Shown here piece after piece: positions 43,090-51,480 of a stretch of 64,000 nucleotides of DNA. The notes under the pieces were generated by a model. That model had not been told where the DNA came from. It made no database searches and saw nothing but the letters and a program-made list of their open reading frames with translations. The stretch is from Alphaproteobacteria bacterium. GTDB taxonomy: Bacteria; Pseudomonadota; Alphaproteobacteria; UBA8366. The stretch is taken from positions 1-64,000 of the forward strand of contig WHUA01000001.1 in the NCBI GenBank assembly GCA_009377445.1, in the 5' to 3' direction. Made by a program: the position numbers and the translations under genes. Each line of letters opens with the position of its first letter. The first letter of the stretch is position 1.

Positions 43090-43311
43090 TTAGGCGGCCT
43101 TGTCCTCGATGTCCTCGACGCCCTCGCCGGCGTCCGGGCAACCGGGTTGCGCACGCTCCGTGTCCATGATCGTTTGCGCGAAGTCCAGGCAACCGCCGCA
43201 GCATGGCCCGTCGCCCAAGGCCAGAAAGGCGTCCTCGGCGTCGGAAAAGCCCCGGCGCGCCAGCTCGCGCAGCTCGGAATCGCGGTACCCGTTGCAGAGG
43301 CAGACATACAT
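43090..43311 (-). CDS. bfd: bacterioferritin-associated ferredoxin
   Basis: A 73-residue [2Fe-2S] protein. Cluster ligands Cys4, Cys6, Cys38 and Cys41 (YVCLCNG...CCGGC) are at exactly the positions known in the family. It reduces the ferric core of bacterioferritin to release iron. The C-terminus adds an acidic tail (GEGVEDIEDKAA). It is convergent with bfr, with 54 bases between stop codons. A Fur-like box lies 47 bases upstream of the start, in keeping with induction when iron is low. Confidence 0.95.
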   Translation of the reverse strand: MYVCLCNGYRDSELRELARRGFSDAEDAFLALGDGPCCGGCLDFAQTIMDTERAQPGCPDAGEGVEDIEDKAA

Positions 43312-43357
43312 GTCGAACGGCAGCTCCGGTCAGTATCTCCGTCTCCCTCAATGAAAA

Positions 43358-43372
43358 TGCAAATAACTCGCA
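43358..43372 (-). promoter_or_regulatory. Fur-like box upstream of bfd
   Basis: TGCAAATAACTCGCA is a near-palindrome fitting the alphaproteobacterial Fur pattern TGC-N-AAT-N-ATT-N-GCA with one mismatch on the minus strand. It overlaps the expected -35 region; a -10-like GATACT lies at 43337-43332. Repression of bfd by iron-loaded Fur is the natural reading; an Irr-type regulator is an alternative. Confidence 0.6.
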
Positions 43373-43408
43373 AAGTCAAGCTGCCTTGCCGCGGCACGCC
43401 GCCGCAGG

Positions 43409-43597
43409 CTATTCCGCGCCGGGTTCGGGGAAACGGAGATCGAGGAGGCCGCCGCAGGCCGGGCATCTGTTGTCGGCGATGGGGATACGCTCGCGCGAGA
43501 TCGGCTCGGCGTCCGGGATCATGACGTCATCGGCAGCGTACTCCGCTCCGCAGTCGCGGCAGAGGAACAGCGTGTCCTTCTTGGGCTCGCCTGCCAT
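43409..43597 (-). CDS. small zinc-ribbon protein
   Basis: A 62-residue protein with two Cys pairs, Cys13-xx-Cys16 (LCRDCGAEY) and Cys45-xx-Cys48 (RCPACGG), the pattern of a zinc ribbon. The centre is acidic (DDVMIPDAEPI). AAGGG lies directly before the ATG, a short spacing. It sits between bfd and the molybdoenzyme gene on the same strand, 44 bases after the latter's stop. A role in metal handling or as a small nucleic-acid-binding protein is possible; nothing decides. Confidence 0.65.
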   Translation of the reverse strand: MAGEPKKDTLFLCRDCGAEYAADDVMIPDAEPISRERIPIADNRCPACGGLLDLRFPEPGAE

Positions 43598-43641
43598 CCC
43601 TTACAAATCGGGATTGGCGCGAAACCGGTCAAGTCGCAGCT

Positions 43642-46581
43642 TTAGGCGGGGGAAATCCGGCAGAGCAGCGTCTTCAGGTTGGTCTGGTCGGACAGCGGGC
43701 AGCGCTGCGTCTTGTCGGTCAGGAAGTTGACCGACCGCCAGGGATTGAAGGGCTGCTTTTCGCCCCAGCCGATCGGGATGAAGACCGCGGTTGGGCGGAT
43801 GCCGGCATGCAGCCAGGCCACCGCCTCGATCGCGCCATGCGCCGTCTCGACCTTGACCCGCGCCCCGTCCGCGATGCCGCGGGCCTTCGCCCGGTCGGGA
43901 TGGATCTGCACGTAGAGGTCCGGCCACATCTCCTGCGCCTGCCAGAAATAATGCGTCCAGCTATGGAAATGCGGCGCCGGCGGCCGCCCCGTGACCAGCT
44001 CCGTGTCGAAGCCCTCCGCTCTGAGGCGGGCGCCGGGCGAATCGCTCCCCGGCTGCACGATCTCTCCGGGCGTCGCAATGGTCGGCACCTTGCCGAAGGG
44101 CGAGAGCACGCCATCGGCGTCGTCGCCGCAGGTGAGGCGCACATAGGGCAGGTCGATGAGCTGCTCGCGCTCGCTGTAGAACACCGGCGCTGCCGTGAGA
44201 CCGAGGATCGCGAACTTCGCCTCGAGCGCCTCAGTCCAGAACTCGAGCTTGCCGCTCGGCGTCGGAAAGCGCTTGCCTTCGGGCGCGCCTGATGCCGTCG
44301 TGCCCTCGAGGTAGAGCGTCTCCTGCTCCGGCGCATCCTCGCTCGCCACCGGAAAGCGCACCCAGCGGTAAGGCACGGAATGCAGGCGGCGCTGCGTGCA
44401 GCCGCGGAGATGGACGTTGTCGATGCAAACCTCGTCCCAGAACACCGCCGAATCCTTGTAACGCTCCTTCAGCACGTCCTCGTAGCCGAAGCGCTTGCCG
44501 AGCTCGATCCAGATCCAGCCGTCCGGCTTCGCTTCGCCAGGCGGATCGATCATGCGGTCGATCCAGACGATGCGTCGGTCGTCGTTGGAGCGGCCGATCT
44601 CGCCTTTCTCGATACCGGCCGCCGCCGGCAGCACGTAATCCGCGAACGCAGTGGTTTCGTTCGGGAACAGCTCGATATGCACCAGCAGGTCGAGCGCCTT
44701 GAGCGCCTCCCGCGCCTCCTCCTGCCCCGGCCACTGCGCCAGCGGGTTGTTGCAGGCGATCATCGCCTTGAGCGGATAGGGCTTGCCGATGCGCATCGCG
44801 TCGGTCCAGCCGACAGGGCTCTTGCGGATCATCGGGCGGTCGTACTTTCCCTGGCGATCCTTCGGCGCGCTGGGCGCGATCGGCACGCCCGCGGTCATGT
44901 TGAAGAAAGCGCCGCCCTTGCGGCCCCAGTTGCCGGTGATGGCGGCAAGGAACATCAAGGCGCGGTTGGTCTGCACCGAGGTCGTGTGCTGATTGATGCC
45001 ACGGCTGGCGAAGATGACGCAGCCGTCGGCGCCCGCGACCTCCTCGGCCAACCGCCGGATCTCGCCGGCCGGGATGGACGTGATCGGCTCGGCCCATTCG
45101 GGCGTGTAGCCGTGGGCGAAGATCTCGTCGCGCCAGCGCTCCCAACCCAGCACCCAGTTCTCGCAAAATTTCTTGTCGTGCAGGTCGTTGGACAGGATGT
45201 GATGGGCCATGGCGAGCGCCAGCGCCATGTCGGTGCCCGAGCGGATTGCCAGCCAGCGGTCGGCCTTGCTGGCGGTCACCGTGAGGCGCGGGTCGACCAC
45301 GACCATCTTCGCCTTGTTGCGGATGCGCCAGTCGTTGATCATCCCGAAATAGACGGGGCGCGTTTCGCCCTGGTTGTCGCCGACGTAGAGATACATCTCG
45401 GCGCTGCCGAGATCGCCCGGCGTATAACTGTTGCCGCTGCCCACCGTGCCCTGGGTGATCGTGTAGGACAGGTTCTTGCCGGCGGCGCAGAAGGGGTCGG
45501 TGCCCTCGATGTTGGGCGTCCCCCACATCTGACTGAAGAGATGGGCGTAGGCATTTCGCGTGACGATGCCCGTGCGCGTGCCGACGTAGAGCGCCAGCGC
45601 TTCCGGCCCGTAGTCCGCACGGACCTTCTCGAGCCGCCCGGCGATCTCGTCCAGCGCCTGGTCCCAGCTTATCGGCTCGAACTTGCCCTCGCCCCGCTCG
45701 CCGACGCGCTTGAGCGGTTGCGTCAGGCGCTTGTCGTTGTGATAGAGCTGCAGCGTCATCTGCGATTTCGGGCAGACCTTGCCCTTGAGCACCGGGTCTT
45801 CGTCGTTGCCGGTCACGCGGACCAGCTTGTCGCCCTTGAAATGGAACTTCGTGCTGCAGCAGTTGAAGCAGATGTTGCAGCCGCCCGGCACGACGCGGTC
45901 CGCTTCCCGGTCCTCGCGCGGCAGGCGATAGGGGAAGTCGGCGGCCCCGTCGAGCGCCCGCTTCGCGAAATCGGCGTCCATGAAGGCGGGCGGCTGGCGG
46001 TCGGCCAGCGTGTCGGCGTTGCCGATGCCGTTCTCGCGCGGCAGGCGGTCGAGATAGACGTTGGCCGGGGCGAGCAGGAAATGATCGTGATCGCGGACGG
46101 TCCGGCCGTCGGCCTCGGCCTCCGCCACCATCTGGGCGCGCTCGCCGAAGGTGATTGCGTGGCCGGGGCAGACGCTGGCGCAGGCCGTCGTCGGCGCGCC
46201 CTTCTCGCGGCGGTCGGTGCAGAGATCGCATTTGACCGCATGGTGGTCGACCGCATCGTAACCCATCGCGCCGTAGGGGCAGGCGATCACGCATTCGCCG
46301 CAGCCGGTGCAGCGGTCCTCGTCGACGCGGACGATGCCGGTCGCCGGGTCCTTGGTGATCGCCTTGGGATTGACCGGGCAGGCGCGGAGGCAGGCGGGCC
46401 GGTCGCAATGCTGGCAGCTCACGGTCAGGAAATCGAGCGCGGGCTGCGTCGCGTCGCCGAGCCAGACCACCTTGTTGCGGTACTCGCCGGGGCCGAGGCC
46501 GTGCTCCTGCTTGCACGCGACCTCGCAGCTCTTACAGCCGATGCAGCGCTCGAGGTCGATCATCAGGGCGAGGCGGCTCAT
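43642..46581 (-). CDS. fused Fe-S/molybdopterin oxidoreductase (DMSO reductase superfamily)
   Basis: A 979-residue protein joining two normally separate subunits. Residues 1-200 form a four-cluster ferredoxin module (CIGCKSCEVAC at 13-23, CQHCDRPACLRAC, CTGCGECVIACPYGA, then CDLC). From about 230 a molybdopterin catalytic chain begins with its own cluster motif GGCNICFNCC...CPKS. A Cys in TDPFCAAGKN is a candidate molybdenum ligand. The C-terminal molybdopterin-dinucleotide domain includes HFHSWTHYFW. No Tat signal is present, so a cytoplasmic active site is expected. The next gene encodes a haem-ligand-rich membrane protein. The substrate is unknown. Confidence 0.92.
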   Translation of the reverse strand: MSRLALMIDLERCIGCKSCEVACKQEHGLGPGEYRNKVVWLGDATQPALDFLTVSCQHCDRPACLRACPVNPKAITKDPATGIVRVDEDRCTGCGECVIACPYGAMGYDAVDHHAVKCDLCTDRREKGAPTTACASVCPGHAITFGERAQMVAEAEADGRTVRDHDHFLLAPANVYLDRLPRENGIGNADTLADRQPPAFMDADFAKRALDGAADFPYRLPREDREADRVVPGGCNICFNCCSTKFHFKGDKLVRVTGNDEDPVLKGKVCPKSQMTLQLYHNDKRLTQPLKRVGERGEGKFEPISWDQALDEIAGRLEKVRADYGPEALALYVGTRTGIVTRNAYAHLFSQMWGTPNIEGTDPFCAAGKNLSYTITQGTVGSGNSYTPGDLGSAEMYLYVGDNQGETRPVYFGMINDWRIRNKAKMVVVDPRLTVTASKADRWLAIRSGTDMALALAMAHHILSNDLHDKKFCENWVLGWERWRDEIFAHGYTPEWAEPITSIPAGEIRRLAEEVAGADGCVIFASRGINQHTTSVQTNRALMFLAAITGNWGRKGGAFFNMTAGVPIAPSAPKDRQGKYDRPMIRKSPVGWTDAMRIGKPYPLKAMIACNNPLAQWPGQEEAREALKALDLLVHIELFPNETTAFADYVLPAAAGIEKGEIGRSNDDRRIVWIDRMIDPPGEAKPDGWIWIELGKRFGYEDVLKERYKDSAVFWDEVCIDNVHLRGCTQRRLHSVPYRWVRFPVASEDAPEQETLYLEGTTASGAPEGKRFPTPSGKLEFWTEALEAKFAILGLTAAPVFYSEREQLIDLPYVRLTCGDDADGVLSPFGKVPTIATPGEIVQPGSDSPGARLRAEGFDTELVTGRPPAPHFHSWTHYFWQAQEMWPDLYVQIHPDRAKARGIADGARVKVETAHGAIEAVAWLHAGIRPTAVFIPIGWGEKQPFNPWRSVNFLTDKTQRCPLSDQTNLKTLLCRISPA

Positions 46582-46609
46582 TCCATTCTCCGGCGATGCG
46601 TCAGCGATC

Positions 46610-47422
46610 CTACCATGCGGCGAGATGCCACCAGGTAATCTCCCCGCCGTCCGCCACGTAGCCGGCGAAGAAGGTCACCGTGACGACATGGATGACGAGG
46701 CCGGCGACGAAGGTGTAGGCGAGCGCGAGGTGCGCGGCCCGCCAGTAGGCCTGCTGCGCCGGGACCATCGCCCGCGTGCCGATCAGGCCGCTTTCTTCGC
46801 GCACCAGCCGCGCGTAGCGGGCCGAGAGCCGCGGCCGGCGGAGCCAGTGCGCCAGGGTCAGGGAGAAGGTGCCCTCCGCGGCGCCCGGGTCGAGCGCCCG
46901 GAGAATCTCCACCTTGCGGGCGATAAGGACGCTGAGCTTTGCCCGCTTATCCTCCGCGAGGGCGGCAAAATGGCCGTGCTTGGTACCGAATGTCGCGGAA
47001 ATCCGCCGCGAAAGCCACACGCGACCCCAGACGCCGAGCAGGATAAGCCCCAGCAGGGCGAGAAAGAGCAGGGCCGGCGGCCGGCGCAGATAGCCGGCGG
47101 AATGGATCGCGACCAGCACCGTGCCGAGGCTGGAGGCCACGACATGGGCGACGAACCAGGCGGGCGGCGGGCCGCCTCGCCCGGTGCGCTTCGCCAGCAC
47201 GAAAGCCATCGACACCAGCAGCAGGCAGGCTCCCAGCGCCCCGATGAGATAGAGCACCGGGCTTCCCGGCGTGCGCAGCGCCTGCGGCATGAGCGGGAGG
47301 AGCAGGAAATAGAGCAGGAGGGCAATGACAATGGCGGCGACCATGCCGATCAGGACGCGGTTGCCGATGTCGGGTCTACGCATGTGGAGGAAACCGGCGC
47401 CATTCAAAGACCGCACGTTCAT
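46610..47422 (-). CDS. di-haem cytochrome b-like membrane subunit
   Basis: A 270-residue membrane protein with five predicted helices. Helix 3 (AHVVASSLGTVLVAIH) and helix 5 (AHLALAYTFVAGLVIH) each carry two histidines exactly 13 residues apart, the spacing of cytochrome b helices that hold two stacked haems. It should exchange electrons with quinone and the fused molybdoenzyme, whose gene starts 28 bases after its stop. About 100 residues between helices 4 and 5 form a basic soluble loop. I used the ATG at MNVRSLNG; later ATG MRRPDIG is possible. Confidence 0.75.
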   Translation of the reverse strand: MNVRSLNGAGFLHMRRPDIGNRVLIGMVAAIVIALLLYFLLLPLMPQALRTPGSPVLYLIGALGACLLLVSMAFVLAKRTGRGGPPPAWFVAHVVASSLGTVLVAIHSAGYLRRPPALLFLALLGLILLGVWGRVWLSRRISATFGTKHGHFAALAEDKRAKLSVLIARKVEILRALDPGAAEGTFSLTLAHWLRRPRLSARYARLVREESGLIGTRAMVPAQQAYWRAAHLALAYTFVAGLVIHVVTVTFFAGYVADGGEITWWHLAAW

Positions 47423-47536
47423 ATCATCGATCCCGGGAGGCGCAAAACCGCCCGTGCCGCCGCGCAATCTCGGGGCTGGTCAATCCGCGGCCGCGTGCTC
47501 ATATATCCATCATCGCGCGTCCCGCGGGAGAGTTCG

Positions 47537-48043
47537 ATGTGCCGGACAATTCTGGTTTCCTTGCTGCTGGCCCTGCTCGCAGCCTGTGGCCATCCTACCT
47601 TCTACCAGCCGGCTACCGGCGGCTACGGCTTCGTCGAGCAACGGCTCGAGGCCAACCGCTACCGTGTTACCTTCCGCGGCAACAGCATCACGCCGCTCCC
47701 GGTGGTGGAGAATTACCTGCTCTACCGCGCCGCCGAGATCACCCTGCAGAACGGCTTCGACTATTTCGAGATCGCCGACAAGAAGACCGATAAGTCGACC
47801 CGCTACTTCGCCACCTACGACGACTTCGGCCGCCCCTACCCGTTCCGCCGCTTCCCCTACCGTTACTACGATTCGGGCTTCTACACCGCCAACTACCGGC
47901 CGATCGAGGAATTCACCACGACCGCCAACGTCTTGCTGTTTCGCGGCCGGAAGCCTGCCGACAGAGCCGACGCCTACGACGCACGCGACGTCGTCCAGCG
48001 GCTGGGCCCGACGATCCGCCGTCCCGCCGCCGGCACGCCCTGA
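47537..48043 (+). CDS. CC0125/CC1285-type lipoprotein
   Basis: A 168-residue lipoprotein. The type II signal peptide MCRTILVSLLLALLAAC carries the lipobox LAAC with Cys17. The mature part begins GHPTFYQPATGGYGFVEQRL and contains TFRGNS, YLLYRAAEITLQNGFDYF, features of a family seen in Caulobacter and relatives with no assigned function. GGGAGAG precedes the ATG. It starts 114 bases from the divergent membrane subunit gene. A basic, Arg-rich C-terminus may face peptidoglycan. Confidence 0.87.
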   Translation: MCRTILVSLLLALLAACGHPTFYQPATGGYGFVEQRLEANRYRVTFRGNSITPLPVVENYLLYRAAEITLQNGFDYFEIADKKTDKSTRYFATYDDFGRPYPFRRFPYRYYDSGFYTANYRPIEEFTTTANVLLFRGRKPADRADAYDARDVVQRLGPTIRRPAAGTP

Positions 48044-48176
48044 CGGGTAGCGCCGCAAGCACTTTTTGGCCATGATGCCGTCGCGATGCTGACGCAAATC
48101 GCGAAGATACTGCGCCGTGGGAAGATGGGCCCAGCCGCGGGGCTGAAGGGCTGGACCAGGATCATATGACGATTTC

Positions 48177-50183
48177 ATGCAGAGAATGAACTGGTTGCAG
48201 GACCGGGTCCGCTCGTTGCGTGCGGCCGTGGGAAAACCGGGCCGGCGTCCCGCGGGCGGCGGCGGCCATCGCCGCCCGCTCTGGCTGCGCCTGTTGCGCG
48301 TCTCCCTGAACGTGCTCGTGGTCATGGCCGTCGTGGTGGTGGCGCTGCTCGGCTATCTCGCCTACACGCTTCCGCTGTCCGAGGATTTCGAGCAGAAGCA
48401 GCTTCAGTTCTCGACGACCTTGGTCGCCGCGGACGGCGAGATTTTCGCGATGCGAGGGCAGTTCCACGGCGATATTCTCGACCTGAAGCATATTCCCCGC
48501 CACCTCGCCCAGGCCGTCGTTTCGATCGAGGATCATCGCTTCTACGAGCATTTCGGTCTCGACCCCATCGGCATGGCGCGCGCCGCGGTGGTCAATACCT
48601 TCGCCGGCAAGGTCCGCCAGGGCGGCAGCACGATCACCCAGCAGCTCGCGAAGCTGATGTTCCTGTCGTCGGAGCGGACCTTCAAGCGCAAGATCCAGGA
48701 AGCGATGATCGCACTGTGGCTGGAGCATAGGCTCAGCAAGGACGAGATCCTCGTCCGCTACCTCAACAAAGTGTATCTCGGCGCGGGCGCCTACGGGATC
48801 GACGGCGCGGCGCAACGCTACTTCAACAAGTCGGCGCGCGAGCTCACCCTCGCCGAAGCCGCGATGCTGGCCGGGCTCATACGCGCGCCCTCCTTCCTCG
48901 CGCCGACACGCAATCTCGAGGCCGCGCGCGAGCGCGCCGGTCTCGTGCTCAGGACGATGGTCGACAACGGCTTCATCACGCAGGCGACCGCTGAAACCGC
49001 CGATATCGGCAAGGTCGTCCTGGCCGTCGATCCCACCACCGCGATCACCTCGGGCAGCCGTTATTTCGCCGATTGGGTCGCCGCCGAGGCGCGCGAGGCG
49101 CTAGGTCCGCTGTCGGCCGACCTGACGGTGCAGACGACGCTGAACGTCACCTTGCAGCAGCTCGCGGAAACGACGCTCCGCCGCTGGCTCGACGAGGAAG
49201 GCAGCAAGCGCAACGTACTGCAGGGCGCCATGGTGGTCCTCGACCACGAAGGCGCCGTGCTCGCCATGGTCGGCGGCCGGGACTACGACGAGAGCGAGTT
49301 CAACCGGGCTACGCAAGCGCGGCGGCAGCCGGGCTCGCTGTTCAAGCTGTTCGTCTATCTCGCCGCGTTCGACGCCGGCCTGACGCCTGACACGACGATG
49401 GTGGACCAGCCGTTGAAGGTGGACGGCTGGGAGCCGCAGAACTACGGCGGCCAGTACCGCGGGCCGGTATCGCTCCGCACCGCTTTCGCCGATTCGATCA
49501 ATTCGGTCGCGGTCCAGCTCACGGAGCAGATCGGGCGCGGCCGGGTGATCGGCGCAGCGCGCAGCCTCGGCGTGCAATCGCCGCTGAAAGCCCATCCGAG
49601 CCTGGCTCTCGGCGCGTCGGAGGTCACGCTCATGGAGATGGCGGCGGCCTATGGGGCGATGGCCGCCGACGTGAAGCGGGTCGTGCCGTTCGGCATCCGC
49701 GACATCCGCGGCCAGAGTCGCAGGCTTTACGAGCATCGGCCCGTAAAAATGTCGCAACAGGAAGCCGCCTTGCCCTGGCACCGGGCGGAAATGCTTGACC
49801 TGTTGATTTCGACCGTGGAAACCGGCACCGGCAAGGCGGCCAAGCTCAGCGCGCCGGTCGCCGGCAAGACCGGCACGACGCAGGACTACCGGGACGCCTG
49901 GTTTGTCGGCTTCACCGCCGATATCGTTGCCGCGGTCTGGCTCGGCAACGACGACAGCTCGCCCACCGACCGGGTGTCGGGCGGCGACCTGCCGGCGCGC
50001 ATCTGGCGCGATTTCATCGCCGCCGCCTACCAGCTCGACGGCGTATCGAAGAAAAAGACGGACCTGCTGGCCGGTATGAAGCCGGCGCCCGCGGCCGATC
50101 CGGCGCCCGAAATTGCCGCGCCCGCGGAAAGGGGCTCCGTCATGAGCCGCGTGCGCGGCTGGTTCCGCTCGCTGGCCGATTGA
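48177..50183 (+). CDS. class A penicillin-binding protein, PBP1A type
   Basis: A 668-residue bifunctional peptidoglycan synthase. A signal anchor spans about 44-64. The glycosyltransferase (GT51) domain contains the catalytic EDHRFYEHFG (Glu118) and GGSTITQQLAKLM. The transpeptidase has Ser387-xx-Lys390 (PGSLFK), Ser440-x-Asn442 (DSINS) and the KTGTT box near 555. It polymerises and cross-links glycan strands in the periplasm. The C-terminal 40 residues are Ala/Pro-rich. The Shine-Dalgarno is weak. Its stop codon abuts the stop codon of the convergent DUF924 gene without a base between. Confidence 0.95.
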   Translation: MQRMNWLQDRVRSLRAAVGKPGRRPAGGGGHRRPLWLRLLRVSLNVLVVMAVVVVALLGYLAYTLPLSEDFEQKQLQFSTTLVAADGEIFAMRGQFHGDILDLKHIPRHLAQAVVSIEDHRFYEHFGLDPIGMARAAVVNTFAGKVRQGGSTITQQLAKLMFLSSERTFKRKIQEAMIALWLEHRLSKDEILVRYLNKVYLGAGAYGIDGAAQRYFNKSARELTLAEAAMLAGLIRAPSFLAPTRNLEAARERAGLVLRTMVDNGFITQATAETADIGKVVLAVDPTTAITSGSRYFADWVAAEAREALGPLSADLTVQTTLNVTLQQLAETTLRRWLDEEGSKRNVLQGAMVVLDHEGAVLAMVGGRDYDESEFNRATQARRQPGSLFKLFVYLAAFDAGLTPDTTMVDQPLKVDGWEPQNYGGQYRGPVSLRTAFADSINSVAVQLTEQIGRGRVIGAARSLGVQSPLKAHPSLALGASEVTLMEMAAAYGAMAADVKRVVPFGIRDIRGQSRRLYEHRPVKMSQQEAALPWHRAEMLDLLISTVETGTGKAAKLSAPVAGKTGTTQDYRDAWFVGFTADIVAAVWLGNDDSSPTDRVSGGDLPARIWRDFIAAAYQLDGVSKKKTDLLAGMKPAPAADPAPEIAAPAERGSVMSRVRGWFRSLAD

Positions 50184-50759
50184 TCAGCGCGTGCCGCCGA
50201 ATCCGGCGCCCGGCTGCCGCAGATACGCCAGCTCATCGGGCGTCGAGTGTCGGCCGAGAATCGCATTGCGGTGCGGAAACCGGCCGAACCGCGCGATCAC
50301 GTCGCGATGGCCGACGGCGAAGCCGAGATACTTCTCGTCGCCCAGCGCCCGGAACAGCGCAACCGAGCGGTCCTGATCGGCGATGTCCTCGCTATGCTCG
50401 AACGGCAGGTAGAGGAAAGCGCGAATGAAGGGCGCGACCGCCTGGTCATGGCCGGCCGCCAAAGCGTTGCGCGCCGCGTCCCGAGCCTTTGCATCCGCGG
50501 CGAAGGCGCGCGGCGTGCCGCGGTAGATATTGCGCGGAAACTGATCCAGCAGGATGGCGAGCGCCAGCGCCCCCTCCGCTTCCGCGGCCATCGCGTCATG
50601 GTCGCCGCGCGCCGCGCTTGCGACATCCGCTTCGAACCGCTGCCGCACGTCTTCGTCGAAGGCGGCGTCGGCTTCGAACCAGATTGCCCGCGGCGCACCG
50701 TAACCGGGCGAATCGGTCGGGCCGAACCAGAAATCGAGAATGTGGCGGCGCAACTCCAT
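50184..50759 (-). CDS. DUF924 family protein
   Basis: A 191-residue helical (TPR-like) protein of the DUF924 family, whose function is not established. Recognisable blocks are ILDFWFGP at the N-terminus, LALAILLDQFPRNIYRGTPRAFAAD and FIRAFLYLPFEHSEDIADQDRSV, and ARFGRFPHRNAILGR near the C-terminus. There is no signal peptide. It is convergent with the PBP gene; the two stop codons touch (TGATCA). It is divergent from the DUF302 gene across 110 bases. AGGAGT precedes the ATG. Confidence 0.9.
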   Translation of the reverse strand: MELRRHILDFWFGPTDSPGYGAPRAIWFEADAAFDEDVRQRFEADVASAARGDHDAMAAEAEGALALAILLDQFPRNIYRGTPRAFAADAKARDAARNALAAGHDQAVAPFIRAFLYLPFEHSEDIADQDRSVALFRALGDEKYLGFAVGHRDVIARFGRFPHRNAILGRHSTPDELAYLRQPGAGFGGTR

Positions 50760-50869
50760 GCTACTCCTTTGGGCCTCAAGCGAAATCGTGAATCGACTTC
50801 CGGGTGCGAGGCTAACATGATACGCGCGTACCGGGGCTCGAATATCGCGAACCGCGACGGAGGCATCGC

Positions 50870-51343
50870 ATGACCGGACGACCGATCGTCATCCCCCTGA
50901 TCTTCGCATTTGCGGCGGTGCTGTGCGTTCCCGCCGCGATGCCGGTCCGGGCCGCCGACGGCGTGGTCCTGACGCCGAGCGCGAGCGACGTCAAGACGAC
51001 CATGGACAAGCTGCAGAAGATCCTGACCGACAAGGGCGTCACCATATTCGCCCGGATCGACCATGCCGCAGGCGCGAAAAGCATCGGCCAGACGCTGCGG
51101 CCGATGGAAGTGCTCGTCTTCGGAAATCCGAAGCTCGGCACTGCGCTGATGCAGAAGAACCCGGAGACCGGCCTCGACCTGCCGCTCAAGGCGCTCGTGT
51201 TCCAGGCCGAGAACGGCACCACCTACATCGCCTATACCGATCCCGCCTACCTGTCGAAGCGCTACGGCGTCACGGAGCCGGCGAGCACCTTCGAGCAGAT
51301 GGCCGAGGCCCTGAAGAGCTTTACGGCCGCTGCGGCAAAGTAG
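50870..51343 (+). CDS. DUF302 domain protein, exported
   Basis: A 157-residue protein with a clear Sec signal peptide (PIVIPLIFAFAAVLCVPAAMPVRA, cleavage expected near Ala28-Ala29) followed by a DUF302 domain: VKTTMDKLQKILTDKGVTIFARIDH, LRPMEVLVFGNPKLGT, and LPLKALVFQAENGTTYIAY. These domains are common in proteobacteria and Archaea, with no established function; a ligand-binding role is suspected. CGGAGG lies seven bases before the ATG. The TPP riboswitch begins 51 bases after the stop. Confidence 0.92.
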   Translation: MTGRPIVIPLIFAFAAVLCVPAAMPVRAADGVVLTPSASDVKTTMDKLQKILTDKGVTIFARIDHAAGAKSIGQTLRPMEVLVFGNPKLGTALMQKNPETGLDLPLKALVFQAENGTTYIAYTDPAYLSKRYGVTEPASTFEQMAEALKSFTAAAAK

Positions 51344-51394
51344 GCCAGCAGGGGCGCTTGAAGAGAGGGCCTCGGGCGCGGTATCGTATGAATC

Positions 51395-51474
51395 GATCTT
51401 TGGCTGGGGTGCCGGCGCTTGCCGGCTGAGAGTACACCCACTGAACCTGATCTGGATCATGCCAGCGAAGGGAG
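51395..51474 (+). promoter_or_regulatory. TPP riboswitch (THI box)
   Basis: The conserved aptamer segments are present: GGCTGGGGTGCC, the pyrimidine-sensor CTGAGAG (51425-51431) and ACCTGATCTGGATCATGCC-type helper-domain sequence (51445-51463). The 3' strand of the closing stem (CAGCGAAGGGA) includes the Shine-Dalgarno of thiO, so TPP binding should block translation of the thi operon. Confidence 0.95.
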
Positions 51475-51480
51475 CCGCTC

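Noticed and set aside
44380..46638. 752-codon open frame on the plus strand opposite the molybdoenzyme
   Set aside because: The opposite strand carries a complete gene with all cofactor motifs; this frame has no recognisable domain or ribosome binding site.
46307..47536. Long N-terminal extension in frame with the lipoprotein
   Set aside because: A lipoprotein signal peptide with its own Shine-Dalgarno begins at 47537; the extension overlaps two minus-strand genes.
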